Notes: generated by a model from the letters alone, not told the origin. Numbered from the stretch's first letter, positions 1 through 6,393 are shown. The stretch: DNA of 10,753 nucleotides from Treponema sp. (GCA_031270205.1 JAISYA010000229.1:1-10753), one strand, 5' to 3'. Numbers and translations are program-made.

Positions 1-356
1 CCGAAACCAAGGGCAAACTTACCGGTATGAGCTTCCGGATTCCCACGCCGACCGGCTCCGTAATCGACCTGACCTTCCGCTCGGAAAAAGACACCTCCAT
101 CGAGGACATCAACGCCGCCATTAAAAAGGCGTCGGAAAGCTACCTCAAGGGGATTCTGGAATTCCAGGCGGACGAGATTGTCTCCACCGACATCATCCAC
201 AATACCAACACGTCTATCTACGACAGCCTTGCCACGCTGCAGAACAACCTGCCCGGCGAAAAGCGCTTTTTCAAGGTAGTGTCCTGGTACGACAACGAGT
301 GGGGCTATTCCAACAAGGTAGTGGATCTGTTGAAGTACATCGACAGCAAAAAGTGA
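1..356 (+). CDS. gap: Glyceraldehyde-3-phosphate dehydrogenase, C-terminal part (5' end outside window)
   Basis: This is the last ~117 codons of a type I GAPDH, the glycolytic enzyme that oxidises glyceraldehyde-3-phosphate with NAD and phosphate in the cytoplasm. The frame is open from base 3, so the ATG at 27 is an internal Met and the gene begins left of the window. Visible family landmarks are KLTGMSFRIPTP (end of the catalytic domain core), SVIDLTF and the C-terminal block SWYDNEWGYSNKVVDL, whose Asn contacts the nicotinamide ring. Between them, 'HNTNTSIYDS' and a short insertion with 'LPGEKRFFK' are longer than the common E. coli-type sequence, which fits spirochaete versions. It ends in TGA and is followed by its own terminator. 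It is convergent with the sulfur operon and has no evident functional link to it. Confidence 0.95.
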   Translation, partial: ETKGKLTGMSFRIPTPTGSVIDLTFRSEKDTSIEDINAAIKKASESYLKGILEFQADEIVSTDIIHNTNTSIYDSLATLQNNLPGEKRFFKVVSWYDNEWGYSNKVVDLLKYIDSKK

Positions 357-374
357 GCGTCGTGAGTAAAGTAT

Positions 375-444
375 AACCGCCAGGGCGCCGAAGGATGAAA
401 TCCCGTCCTTCCGCGCCTTTTTCTTTGGCGGTTTGAGTTTTTTT
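375..444 (+). terminator. Rho-independent terminator of gap
   Basis: A nested stem. The inner stem is GGCGC-c-GAAGGA (384-395) pairing with TCCTTC-c-GCGCC (406-417), followed by TTTTTCTTT (418-426). An outer stem AACCGCCA (375-382) pairs with TGGCGGTT (426-433) and is followed by a second T-run (438-444). It sits 18 bp after the gap stop. The T-runs lie only on the plus-strand side, so it acts on gap rather than on the convergent operon. Confidence 0.85.
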
Positions 445-480
445 GTTCGTGAGGTTTGTTAATTGTAGTTAAATGAGGTT

Positions 481-504
481 GTTCAAAAACTTCAGTTTTG
501 GAAC
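481..504. repeat. Short palindrome, GTTC(C/A)AAAACT type, intergenic copy
   Basis: The imperfect inverted repeat GTTCAAAAACT-TC-AGTTTTGGAAC (one mismatch) forms a hairpin. Nearly the same 24 bases occur on the minus strand inside the lipoprotein gene (about 5995-6018), so this is a dispersed repeat and not a chance palindrome. Confidence 0.6.
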
Positions 505-521
505 AGCAACCTTTAAAAAAC

Positions 522-554
522 GCAGTTTTGTAAGGCTTTAGCCTGAAAAACTGC
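522..554. repeat. Long imperfect hairpin in the convergent gap
   Basis: GCAGTTTT-gta-AGGCT-tt-AGCCT-ga-AAAACTGC: two stem blocks (8 and 5 bp) separated by a small internal loop. It lies directly against the next palindrome at 557. It could help terminate transcription in either direction, but its low GC and lack of a clean T-run make a repeat-element origin at least as likely. Confidence 0.5.
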
Positions 555-556
555 AA

Positions 557-632
557 GAGCCTGGTCCAAAACCGTGCCCCCGGCTATGCCGGGAACGTGA
601 GCGCACAGTCAATTGGTTTTGGAACAGGCTCA
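557..632. repeat. ~72-bp palindromic repeat, copy 1; abuts the operon's 3' end
   Basis: The outer arms GAGCCTGGTCCAAAACC (557-573) and GGTTTTGGAACAGGCTC (615-631) are complementary at 16 of 17 positions. Inside is a perfect small hairpin CCCGGC-TAT-GCCGGG (579-593). A second copy in the same orientation lies at about 10528-10599. The TGA stop of the cysteine desulfurase (630-632) is embedded in the right arm. On the minus strand the long stem is followed by TTGCAGTTTTTC, so it may serve as the operon's terminator. It resembles a MITE or REP-like element: inverted ends, no coding capacity. Confidence 0.7.
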
Positions 633-2162
633 AATAACTCCGTTTTTTAATTCCCGTAGCGCCGCCGTCAGCTTGTCGATTTCTTCGGGCGTGTTGTAAA
701 AGGCAAGCGAAGGACGCACGGTTCCCTCAAGGCCAAAGAAGCGGTGTACCGGCTGGGCACAGTGGTGGCCGGCGCGGACGGCAATACCGCGGCGGGATAA
801 ATGCCCGCCCACTTCCTCAAGACTGTACCCTTCCAGCACAAAGGAGAGGACACTCGCTTTTTCCGCGGCGGTTCCGACAAGGCGGAGGCCGGGAATTTTT
901 TCAAGCTCCCGCATACCGTAGCGTACAAGCTCGTGTTCCCAGGCGGCAATGTTTTCTATACCAATGGCGGAAACATAATCCACTGCCGCGCCAAGGCCCA
1001 CCGCGTCGGCGATGCTGCCCGTACCGGCTTCGAATTTCTCGGGCGGCTTCCGGTACAAAGTACGCTCAAAGGTAACATCGGCTATCATGTTACCGCCGCC
1101 CTGCCAGGGACGGGCCGCTTCCAGCGCAGCGGTTTTGCCGTACAGTGCGCCGATACCGGTTGGCCCGAAAATCTTATGTCCCGAAAAGACAAAGAAATCC
1201 GTGTCCAGGGCTGCGACGTTCACCGGAATATGCGATACCGACTGCGCCCCGTCAATGAGTATAGGCACCCTGTGGGCATGGGCAATCCGTACCAGTTCCG
1301 CTGCCGGCGTAATCGTACCCAGGGCGTTTGAGACATGGGCCGCCGATACAAAGCGTGTGCGGCGGTTAAAGAGTTTTTCGTATTCCGCAAGGATGAGTTG
1401 GCCGCTCTGGTCAATCGGAGCAACCCGCAGTAACGCTCCGGTTTCTTCGGCGATTAACTGCCAGGGCACGATGTTGGCGTGGTGCTCCAGCAGGGTAAGG
1501 ATTATCTCATCGCCCGCCTTGAGCAGCGGCTTTACAAAACTTTGAGCGGCAAGATTGATCCCCTCGGTGGTTCCGCGCACGTAAACAATGTTGTCCGGCG
1601 AGGGAGCGCCGATAAAGCGGGCTATTTTCGCCCTGGCCTCCTCGTAGGCGTTGGTGGAACGTTCCGCCAATTCATGCGCGCCCCGGTGGACGTTGGAGTT
1701 CTCGTGCTCGTAGTAATAGGTGAGGCGGTCAATCACCTGCCGGGGCCGGTGGGTAGTGGCGGCGTTATCCAGCCAGACCAGGTCCTGCCCTCCGTTTACT
1801 TTTTCCGCAAGGATAGGAAAATCGGCGCGGATTGAATCGAGGGAACGACGGCCGACAGTATGGGCGGAAGCGGCGGATACTGAAGAAGCGGGGCGCCGGT
1901 CCGCGTGGTTTCCGGCGTCTTTGGGGAGAACACTTGGGGAAATAGCTCCAAAGCTTTCAGCCGTACTGCCGGCCGCGGGGGTTTGGGGGCGGTAGCCCCC
2001 AGGAGAAAGGGGTATCCCGAAAACCGCTTGCGGTTTGAGGGTAGGGGGAAGGCTTTCCCCCTCTTCAAATTCCGGGAAGTACGCCGCGGCCAACGACGCT
2101 ATTTCCCCTTCAGACGGCAAGCCCCACTCGGCGGGGTTAAACCGGCTGCTGGGTATATTCAT
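630..2162 (-). CDS. SufS-type cysteine desulfurase with N-terminal encapsulin-targeting extension (encapsulin cargo)
   Basis: This 510-residue PLP enzyme removes sulfur from L-cysteine, giving alanine and a protein persulfide. Residues ~108-510 are a class V aminotransferase fold of SufS/CsdA type. Visible are LEHHAN (H228), LIDGAQS (D304), the PLP lysine in FSGHKIFGPTG (K330) and the persulfide cysteine in RAGHHCAQP (C468). Residues 1-107 are absent from housekeeping SufS. They comprise a predicted short helix EIASLAAAYFPEF (20-32), then a Pro/Ser/Ala-rich, probably disordered linker. Such extensions are the known targeting region of family 2A encapsulin cargo, and the shell gene is immediately upstream. 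The ATG at 2162 is chosen because GGGAG precedes it by 6 nt. The frame is open further upstream, but only as a shadow of the shell gene. It overlaps the shell gene by 26 bp. Residues 34-60 are encoded by three adjacent palindromes (see repeat). Confidence 0.93.
   Translation of the reverse strand: MNIPSSRFNPAEWGLPSEGEIASLAAAYFPEFEEGESLPPTLKPQAVFGIPLSPGGYRPQTPAAGSTAESFGAISPSVLPKDAGNHADRRPASSVSAASAHTVGRRSLDSIRADFPILAEKVNGGQDLVWLDNAATTHRPRQVIDRLTYYYEHENSNVHRGAHELAERSTNAYEEARAKIARFIGAPSPDNIVYVRGTTEGINLAAQSFVKPLLKAGDEIILTLLEHHANIVPWQLIAEETGALLRVAPIDQSGQLILAEYEKLFNRRTRFVSAAHVSNALGTITPAAELVRIAHAHRVPILIDGAQSVSHIPVNVAALDTDFFVFSGHKIFGPTGIGALYGKTAALEAARPWQGGGNMIADVTFERTLYRKPPEKFEAGTGSIADAVGLGAAVDYVSAIGIENIAAWEHELVRYGMRELEKIPGLRLVGTAAEKASVLSFVLEGYSLEEVGGHLSRRGIAVRAGHHCAQPVHRFFGLEGTVRPSLAFYNTPEEIDKLTAALRELKNGVI
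1984..2062. repeat. Triple-palindrome repeat lying in frame within the cargo linker
   Basis: There are three consecutive hairpins in 79 bp: TGGGGGC-ggta-GCCCCCA (1984-2001), AAACCGC-tt-GCGGTTT (2021-2036) and AGGGGGAA-ggct-TTCCCCCT (2043-2062). Together they encode residues ~34-60 of the cysteine desulfurase without breaking the frame. Such regular stems are not expected from protein constraint. I infer an inserted repeat element that has been turned into disordered linker. Confidence 0.65.
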
Positions 2163-3090
2163 AATAATCTCCCACTTCCACGTCTTCCAGAACCGCGAGG
2201 GCGTCATCGGCGAGAATGGCGGCGGAGCAGTACACCGAAAGGAGGTACGAGGCCACGCCTGAATCATCAATGCCCCGGAAGCGCACGGAAAGGCCGCGGG
2301 ACTGCTCTCCGGGAAGGCCGGCCTGGTAAAGCCCGACAACGCCGCGCTTTGCTTCGCCTGAGCGAACCAGGAGGATGTTGGTTTTGCCGGTTTTGGCTCT
2401 GGGATTCTTGAGGCCGTCAACAAAGAGTTTGTCCGTGGGTATAAGGGGGATTCCCCGCCAGGCGATAAAAGTTCCTCCGGCAATGTTCACCGTTACCGGC
2501 GGCACGCCGCGCCGGGTACATTCGCGCTCAAAGGCGGCGATGGCCCGGGGATGAGCCAGGAAGAAGCCCGGCTCTTTCCAGACCTTGGTGATAAGTTCGT
2601 CCAGATCGTCGGGCATGGGGCGTCCATAGCGCGTCTGAATACGCTGGCTGTCCACCGCGTTTTTCAGGAGGCCGTAATCATCACTGTTGATGATCTGGCT
2701 TTCCTGCCGCTCTTTCAGGCTTTCGATTGCCAGCTTTATCTGCTCGTCAATCTGGTTGTAGGGCGAACTGTAGACATCGGAAATCTTTGTATCCACATTG
2801 ATAATCGTGGATATTGAGCTGAGTTGGTATTCACGGGGCCTGGCGGTATAATTCACAAAGCCCTGGGGAATAGCAACTTGTTTCGGGTCCTGGCTGCACA
2901 GCACATCCAGGGGTGTTTCGCCCTCGGCGACCCGGTTGACCCGGTACACACCCGATTCCAGTCCTTTGAACTCCAACACCCTTGTCAGCCATTTGGGGGT
3001 AAGGGAACCGAATTGGGGAGGTGTTTTGACGACATTTGCCAGTTGATAGGCGGCATTCCGTCCCAATGCGTTGATTGTCTTTTCTTCCAT
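2137..3090 (-). CDS. srpI: Family 2A encapsulin shell protein (SrpI type)
   Basis: This 317-residue protein self-assembles, by family knowledge, into an icosahedral HK97-fold protein compartment in the cytoplasm. Recognition rests on overall similarity to cyanobacterial SrpI: the N-arm 'QLANVVKTPPQFGSLTPKWL', then YRVNRV, PREYQLSSIST, DVYSSPYNQI, ESLKERQE..INSDDYGLL, a central block KVWKEPGFFLAHP, WRGIPLIPTDKL, QAGLPGEQSRGLSVRF, and the C-terminal ADDALAVLEDVEVGDYYEY. No cyclic-nucleotide-binding domain is inserted, which separates family 2A from 2B. I chose the ATG at 3090 because GGAG lies 7 nt upstream; a TTG 12 bases earlier is in frame but lacks a site. The gene follows the MoeB-rhodanese gene by 30 bp and overlaps its cargo gene by 26 bp. 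No phage genes surround it, so this is not a prophage capsid. Confidence 0.95.
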   Translation of the reverse strand: MEEKTINALGRNAAYQLANVVKTPPQFGSLTPKWLTRVLEFKGLESGVYRVNRVAEGETPLDVLCSQDPKQVAIPQGFVNYTARPREYQLSSISTIINVDTKISDVYSSPYNQIDEQIKLAIESLKERQESQIINSDDYGLLKNAVDSQRIQTRYGRPMPDDLDELITKVWKEPGFFLAHPRAIAAFERECTRRGVPPVTVNIAGGTFIAWRGIPLIPTDKLFVDGLKNPRAKTGKTNILLVRSGEAKRGVVGLYQAGLPGEQSRGLSVRFRGIDDSGVASYLLSVYCSAAILADDALAVLEDVEVGDYYEYTQQPV

Positions 3091-3120
3091 GGTATACTCC
3101 AAAATAATATTTAATCCTGT

Positions 3121-4287
3121 TTAATAAACAGGTAGTGACCTGTCCACTTCCCGCGCCCAGGCGTTGACGCCGTCTTTCAGGTTGAGAAGGCGGCCGGTAT
3201 AGCCCGCTTCGCGCAAGGCGCGAATGGCATAGACGCTCCGCCGGCCGATTTTGCAGAGGAACACCGAATCGATTTTCGGGTCAAACTCGTCAATGCGGCG
3301 GGTCATCTGCCCCAGGGGGATTGCTTTTGCCCGCGGGAACTTGACGATTGCCCGCTCGTGGGGTTCCCGTATGTCGATGATCTGGAGCGGATCGTCCGCG
3401 TCCAGCCGCGCTTTGAGTTCCGCCGCGGTAATTGTTTCAACAGGTTCCTCATCATCGTTTTTGAGTCCGCAGAACCGCTCGTAATCAATAAGGCTGTGGA
3501 TCGTGGGATTCCTGCCGCAGACGGGACAATGAGGATCCTTGTCCAGCCTGAGTTCCCGGAATTTCATTTTCCACGCGTCAAAAAGCAGCAGCCGTCCGGC
3601 GAGGCTTTCGCCGCCGCCCACAATAAGTTTGATTACTTCGTTGGCCTGAACACAGCCGACGATACCGGGCAGCACTCCCACTACGCCGCCTTCGGCGCAG
3701 GAAGGCACAAGGCCCGGCGACGGCGGCTCCGGGTAGAGGCAGCGGTAACAGGGTCCTTCCTGTACGCAGAACACCGAAGCCTGTCCCTCGAATTGGAAAA
3801 TCGATCCGTACACGTTGGGTTTTCCTAAAAGAACGCAGGCGTCGTTTACGAGATAACGGGTTTGGTAATTGTCGGTACCGTCCGCTACAATGTCGTATTC
3901 CCTGATGATGTCCAGGGCGTTGGCGCTTGTGAGCATATTGCTATGCGTAATGACCGCGCAATTGGGGTTGATGCCTTTGATACGATCCCGCGCCGACGCT
4001 ACCTTGGGCCGGCCCACGTCCCGTGTCGAATGGATCACCTGGCGCTGAAGATTGGATTCTTCCACAAAGTCAAAATCCATGATACCCAGGGTTCCCGCTC
4101 CGGCAGCGGCGAGGTAGAGCGCCAAAGGCGCGCCCAGACCGCCGGCGCCGACGATCAATACTTTTGCCGCCTTGAGCCGTTTCTGCCCCTCAATGCCCAC
4201 TTCCGGCAGCAAGAGGTGGCGGCTGTACCGGGTTATCTCCCCGTTGGTAAGATCATCCAGACGGTTGTCGTTTATGACGGAATTCAT
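3121..4287 (-). CDS. moeZ: MoeB/ThiF-rhodanese fusion (sulfur-carrier adenylyltransferase/sulfurtransferase)
   Basis: This 388-residue enzyme adenylates the C-terminal glycine of a ubiquitin-like sulfur carrier and converts it to a thiocarboxylate. The N-terminal E1-like domain shows the nucleotide loop VGAGGLG (46-52), D71 with ESNLQRQ (77-83), DGTDNYQTR (137-144), paired zinc cysteines CYRC (180/183) and CPVC (254/257), and the cysteine C197 in VPSCAEGGVVG. The C-terminal rhodanese domain (~285-385) has IIDIREPHE and the active loop CKIGRRS with C345 as persulfide carrier. This is the MoeZ/MoeBR architecture that charges CysO in mycobacteria. The start ATG overlaps the carrier's stop as ATGA, so the two are translationally coupled. 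No molybdopterin or thiamine genes lie nearby, so cysteine synthesis is the likelier use. The natural persulfide donor could be the desulfurase of this same operon. Confidence 0.92.
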   Translation of the reverse strand: MNSVINDNRLDDLTNGEITRYSRHLLLPEVGIEGQKRLKAAKVLIVGAGGLGAPLALYLAAAGAGTLGIMDFDFVEESNLQRQVIHSTRDVGRPKVASARDRIKGINPNCAVITHSNMLTSANALDIIREYDIVADGTDNYQTRYLVNDACVLLGKPNVYGSIFQFEGQASVFCVQEGPCYRCLYPEPPSPGLVPSCAEGGVVGVLPGIVGCVQANEVIKLIVGGGESLAGRLLLFDAWKMKFRELRLDKDPHCPVCGRNPTIHSLIDYERFCGLKNDDEEPVETITAAELKARLDADDPLQIIDIREPHERAIVKFPRAKAIPLGQMTRRIDEFDPKIDSVFLCKIGRRSVYAIRALREAGYTGRLLNLKDGVNAWAREVDRSLPVY

Positions 4288-4562
4288 TTTATTCCGCCCG
4301 CAATCGCCGGTACCAGCATAAGCGTTGCGTTGTCCGGAAGTTTTGTATCAAGTCCTTCGAGTTTTTTGATATTGGTTTCGCCGATGAATACATTGATGAA
4401 TGGACGCAGCTCCTTCCCCTGGTAGAGATGCCGGCGCAAATCCGGATAACGATCCGCAAGGGCGTTGATTGCCTCGCCCACGGTCTGCCCTTCAACCTCG
4501 ATTTCCTGTTTACGATCCGTAAAGCCCCGCAGGGCTGTTGGAATTTGAATCGTTGCCGTCAT
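4284..4562 (-). CDS. cysO: ThiS/MoaD/CysO-like sulfur carrier protein with GG-IK tail
   Basis: A 92-residue beta-grasp protein that would carry sulfur as a C-terminal thiocarboxylate. It has the MoaD-like pattern: an N-terminal strand TATIQIP, 'EVEGQTVGEAINALADRYPD' helix, INVFIGETNI, then LPDNATLMLVPAIAGG. The GG pair (89-90) is not terminal: Ile91-Lys92 follow before TGA. A carrier must end in GG to be adenylated, so this one looks like a pro-form. The JAMM protease gene lies only 2 bp upstream and could trim it, as known for QbsD acting on QbsE and for some other JAMM-carrier pairs. GGAGG at the end of the JAMM gene is its ribosome site. The assignment as CysO rather than MoaD or ThiS rests on the neighbours. 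Confidence 0.88.
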   Translation of the reverse strand: MTATIQIPTALRGFTDRKQEIEVEGQTVGEAINALADRYPDLRRHLYQGKELRPFINVFIGETNIKKLEGLDTKLPDNATLMLVPAIAGGIK

Positions 4563-4564
4563 AA

Positions 4565-4990
4565 TCAGTCCTCCTGTACTGTTTCTTCAAAAAAATTTGC
4601 CCGGTCATCCGTTAAGCGCCAGCTTCTCAGATCAATTGCCTTTGATTTTTCAACCGCCACGATGATGTATGAATAGAACGGAAAGGCGTTGTTCCGGTCA
4701 TATTCGGAGGGCCGCGCCGGATGATCCGGGTGGGAATGATAAAAGCCCAGCACTTCCCGGTTTTGCGATTCCGCCTCTTTTTCCGCCCGCCTCAAATCTT
4801 CCGCCTCGATCCTGAAACGGTGGTACTGTTCCCCCGGCTCCCCCGCATTGATAATGGGAATGATGCTGTCCACAGCGCGGCTGTCATCATCAAAAATGGC
4901 GCCCAGGAGAAAGCCGCAGCACTCGTTGGGATATCCCTTTACTCCTTCGGCACGGATTGCGTTTTGTAATTGAGCGGACAGTTTAATCAT
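4565..4990 (-). CDS. mec: JAMM/MPN+ metalloprotease, Mec+ type
   Basis: A 141-residue, single-domain zinc isopeptidase-like enzyme. The full JAMM signature is present: E23 in NECCGFLLG, then H85-S-H87-P with S95 and D98 in HSHPDHPARPSEYD. Its length matches Mec+ of mycobacteria, which releases cysteine from the carrier-cysteine adduct formed by CysM. The adjacent carrier ends in GG-IK, so the same protease may also remove those two residues before activation; which job it does cannot be told from sequence. It overlaps the upstream CysM-like gene by 8 bp, has GGTGG 7 nt before its ATG, and supplies the carrier's ribosome site in its own last codons. Confidence 0.93.
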   Translation of the reverse strand: MIKLSAQLQNAIRAEGVKGYPNECCGFLLGAIFDDDSRAVDSIIPIINAGEPGEQYHRFRIEAEDLRRAEKEAESQNREVLGFYHSHPDHPARPSEYDRNNAFPFYSYIIVAVEKSKAIDLRSWRLTDDRANFFEETVQED

Positions 4991-5888
4991 TGTTTAACCA
5001 CCAAAATTCTTCAGACAGATAGCGAAAACCGTTGTCGCATAACACGGTTACCACGATCGATCCGGGGGGCAGGGTGCGGCCCAGGTCAAGGGCGGCCTGT
5101 ACATTCGCTCCGGAACTTATACCCACAAAAAGCCCTTCCTCGCGGATAAGGCGGCGTGTCATGGCATAGGCAGCCTCGGTGTTGACTTCCACAAAACGGT
5201 CGGGCAAAGTTTCGTCGTAAAAGCCGGGTTTCAGGGTGCTGGCCATGTGCTTGGTTCCCTCAATGCCGTGGAAGGGAGAGGCCGGCTGCACTGCCACAGC
5301 CTCTATCCTGGGGTTGTATTCCTTGAGCCGCCGGGAGGTTCCGGTAAAGGTTCCCGATGTGCCCATGCCGGTAATGAAATGGGTAACCTTGCCTCCGGTC
5401 TGTTCCCAAATCTCAACGCCGGTGCCATTGTAGTGGGCTTTCCAGTTGGCGTCGTTATTGTATTGGTTGGGCCAGAAATATTTGTCCGGGTCGGCCTCGG
5501 CCGCGGCTTTAGCGGACAGAAAGGCCCCGTCTGAACTTTCCAGGGGGTTGGTCTCCACCACGGCAGCCCCGCAGCACGCGAGAATCGTTTTTCGCTCCCG
5601 GCCGGCGTTGGCGGGAAGGTAAATGATCACTGGATAGCCTAAAACCGCCCCCAAAATGGCATACGCAATGCCCGTGTTGCCGCTTGAGGCGTCGATAATG
5701 GTCTTTCCGGGCCGCAATTTCCCCGATTCGATGCCTTCAAGAAGCATAGCTTTGGCCGCGCGGTCTTTCACCGATCCTGAAAGGTTGCGGGATTCCGCCT
5801 TGGCCCGGATCGATACCCCATTGAGTTCCGAGGAGATTTTTTTGAGTTCAACCAGCGGGGTATTCCCGATTAAATCCAGTACGTTCAT
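4983..5888 (-). CDS. cysM: CysM-like PLP cysteine synthase, probably carrier-thiocarboxylate dependent
   Basis: A 301-residue fold-type II PLP enzyme. It shows GNTPLVEL (8-15), the PLP lysine K41 in SGSVKDRAA, the substrate loop SSGNTG (68-73), the phosphate loop GTSGTFTGT (176-184), GISSGA (256-261) and a C-terminal CDNGFRYLS. The last motif resembles CysM (CDxGxRYLS) rather than CysK (SGERYLS). By family and neighbourhood it would replace the acetyl or phospho group of an activated serine with the sulfur of the carrier thiocarboxylate, giving carrier-cysteine for the JAMM protease. It is short for the family and ends in an unusual aromatic tail (FWWLNND). Its start lies 18 bp after the lipoprotein stop, with AGAGGCGG about 14 nt before the ATG, a longer spacing than usual. 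Use of free sulfide, or a cystathionine beta-synthase-like role, cannot be excluded. Confidence 0.88.
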   Translation of the reverse strand: MNVLDLIGNTPLVELKKISSELNGVSIRAKAESRNLSGSVKDRAAKAMLLEGIESGKLRPGKTIIDASSGNTGIAYAILGAVLGYPVIIYLPANAGRERKTILACCGAAVVETNPLESSDGAFLSAKAAAEADPDKYFWPNQYNNDANWKAHYNGTGVEIWEQTGGKVTHFITGMGTSGTFTGTSRRLKEYNPRIEAVAVQPASPFHGIEGTKHMASTLKPGFYDETLPDRFVEVNTEAAYAMTRRLIREEGLFVGISSGANVQAALDLGRTLPPGSIVVTVLCDNGFRYLSEEFWWLNND

Positions 5889-5906
5889 AATTTTGAAAGC
5901 CGCCTC

Positions 5907-6392
5907 TTACACGGAAACATGATACCGGCCGGAAGGATTGCCGGACCCCGCGATTTTGGCCATCATGTTCTCCCCGTTTGCTGCTTGAGCCAGTTTCAAA
6001 ACTGAAGTTTTGGAACTGCCTTTGTTAACCGCGTCTACCGGCGCCAACGGTTTTTGAATATGATACTCAACTTTTATATCCCTTCCCTGTTTGTAGCCGT
6101 TGCCCTCGGGCCGCCGGATACGCGCATAGTACAGGCCGGGTTCGGTTGGCGCTTCGGTGAAAGCGTTTATGTCCGCGTCATAATCCGCTTCCGACAGATA
6201 GTAGGTAACGGTGATTGGAGCGTCTTCTTTTTCCGCCCTTGCGTCGATGCCCTGGCTTTTGCCGTTGAACAGGGTATGCTGATAAGTCGCCGACGTGATA
6301 ATCGGCGGATCGTCAAGTTCGGAATTCTTTTGCGATGAACAGGCTGTAATAACGGCGAAGACGGCAAGATAAAGAAAAATACCGTTTTTCAA
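5907..6392 (-). CDS. Small lipoprotein with MBG/Ig-like repeat domain, unknown role
   Basis: A 161-residue predicted lipoprotein starting at TTG: GGAGG in the last codons of cysK lies 8 nt upstream, and the next codons give a classic signal peptide (KNG, hydrophobic residues 5-17, lipobox ITA-C18). Residues ~30-120 match the pattern of MBG-type (bacterial Ig-like) domains: 'YQHTLFNGKSQGIDA', 'PITVTYYLS', 'PTEPGLYYARI', and a closing strand 'KVEYHIQKPLAP'. Such domains are usually found in surface proteins; no catalytic residues are evident. The C-terminal ~37 residues are low in recognisable structure, and residues 125-134 are encoded by a copy of the short palindrome also found at 481-504. 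It separates two cysteine synthase genes, an unexpected place for an exported protein. It might assist the importer at the cell envelope, but nothing shows this directly. Confidence 0.78.
   Translation of the reverse strand: MKNGIFLYLAVFAVITACSSQKNSELDDPPIITSATYQHTLFNGKSQGIDARAEKEDAPITVTYYLSEADYDADINAFTEAPTEPGLYYARIRRPEGNGYKQGRDIKVEYHIQKPLAPVDAVNKGSSKTSVLKLAQAANGENMMAKIAGSGNPSGRYHVSV
5992..6020. repeat. Short palindrome, GTTCCAAAACT type, copy within lipoprotein gene
   Basis: On the minus strand, GTTCCAAAACT-TC-AGTTTTGAAAC matches the intergenic palindrome at 481-504 at about 22 of 24 positions. It encodes part of residues 125-134 (SSKTSVLK region) of the lipoprotein, downstream of its MBG-like domain. 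An insertion that was tolerated in a free C-terminal tail is the simplest reading. Confidence 0.55.
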
Positions 6393-6393
6393 T

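Noticed and set aside
305..556. Minus-strand open frame across the gap terminator
   Set aside because: It consists of the reverse complement of the GAPDH end, terminator and repeats; no start signals.
801..2411. Several long plus-strand open frames opposite the desulfurase and shell genes
   Set aside because: They are antisense shadows caused by high GC codon use; the minus-strand products have full family motifs.
2163..2483. In-frame upstream extension of the cysteine desulfurase (107 more codons)
   Set aside because: It overlaps the encapsulin gene in another frame, is out of character (Trp/Pro/Ser-rich) and the ATG at 2162 has a proper ribosome site.
2137..3090. Prophage capsid gene
   Set aside because: The HK97-type fold could suggest a phage, but the sequence follows SrpI and all neighbours are sulfur-metabolism genes with no phage genes.
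3121..4990. Molybdopterin or thiamine biosynthesis cluster (MoeB, MoaD/ThiS)
   Set aside because: No moaE, moeA, thiG or thiH is nearby, while a CysM-like gene and a JAMM protease are directly linked, as in cysteine synthesis.
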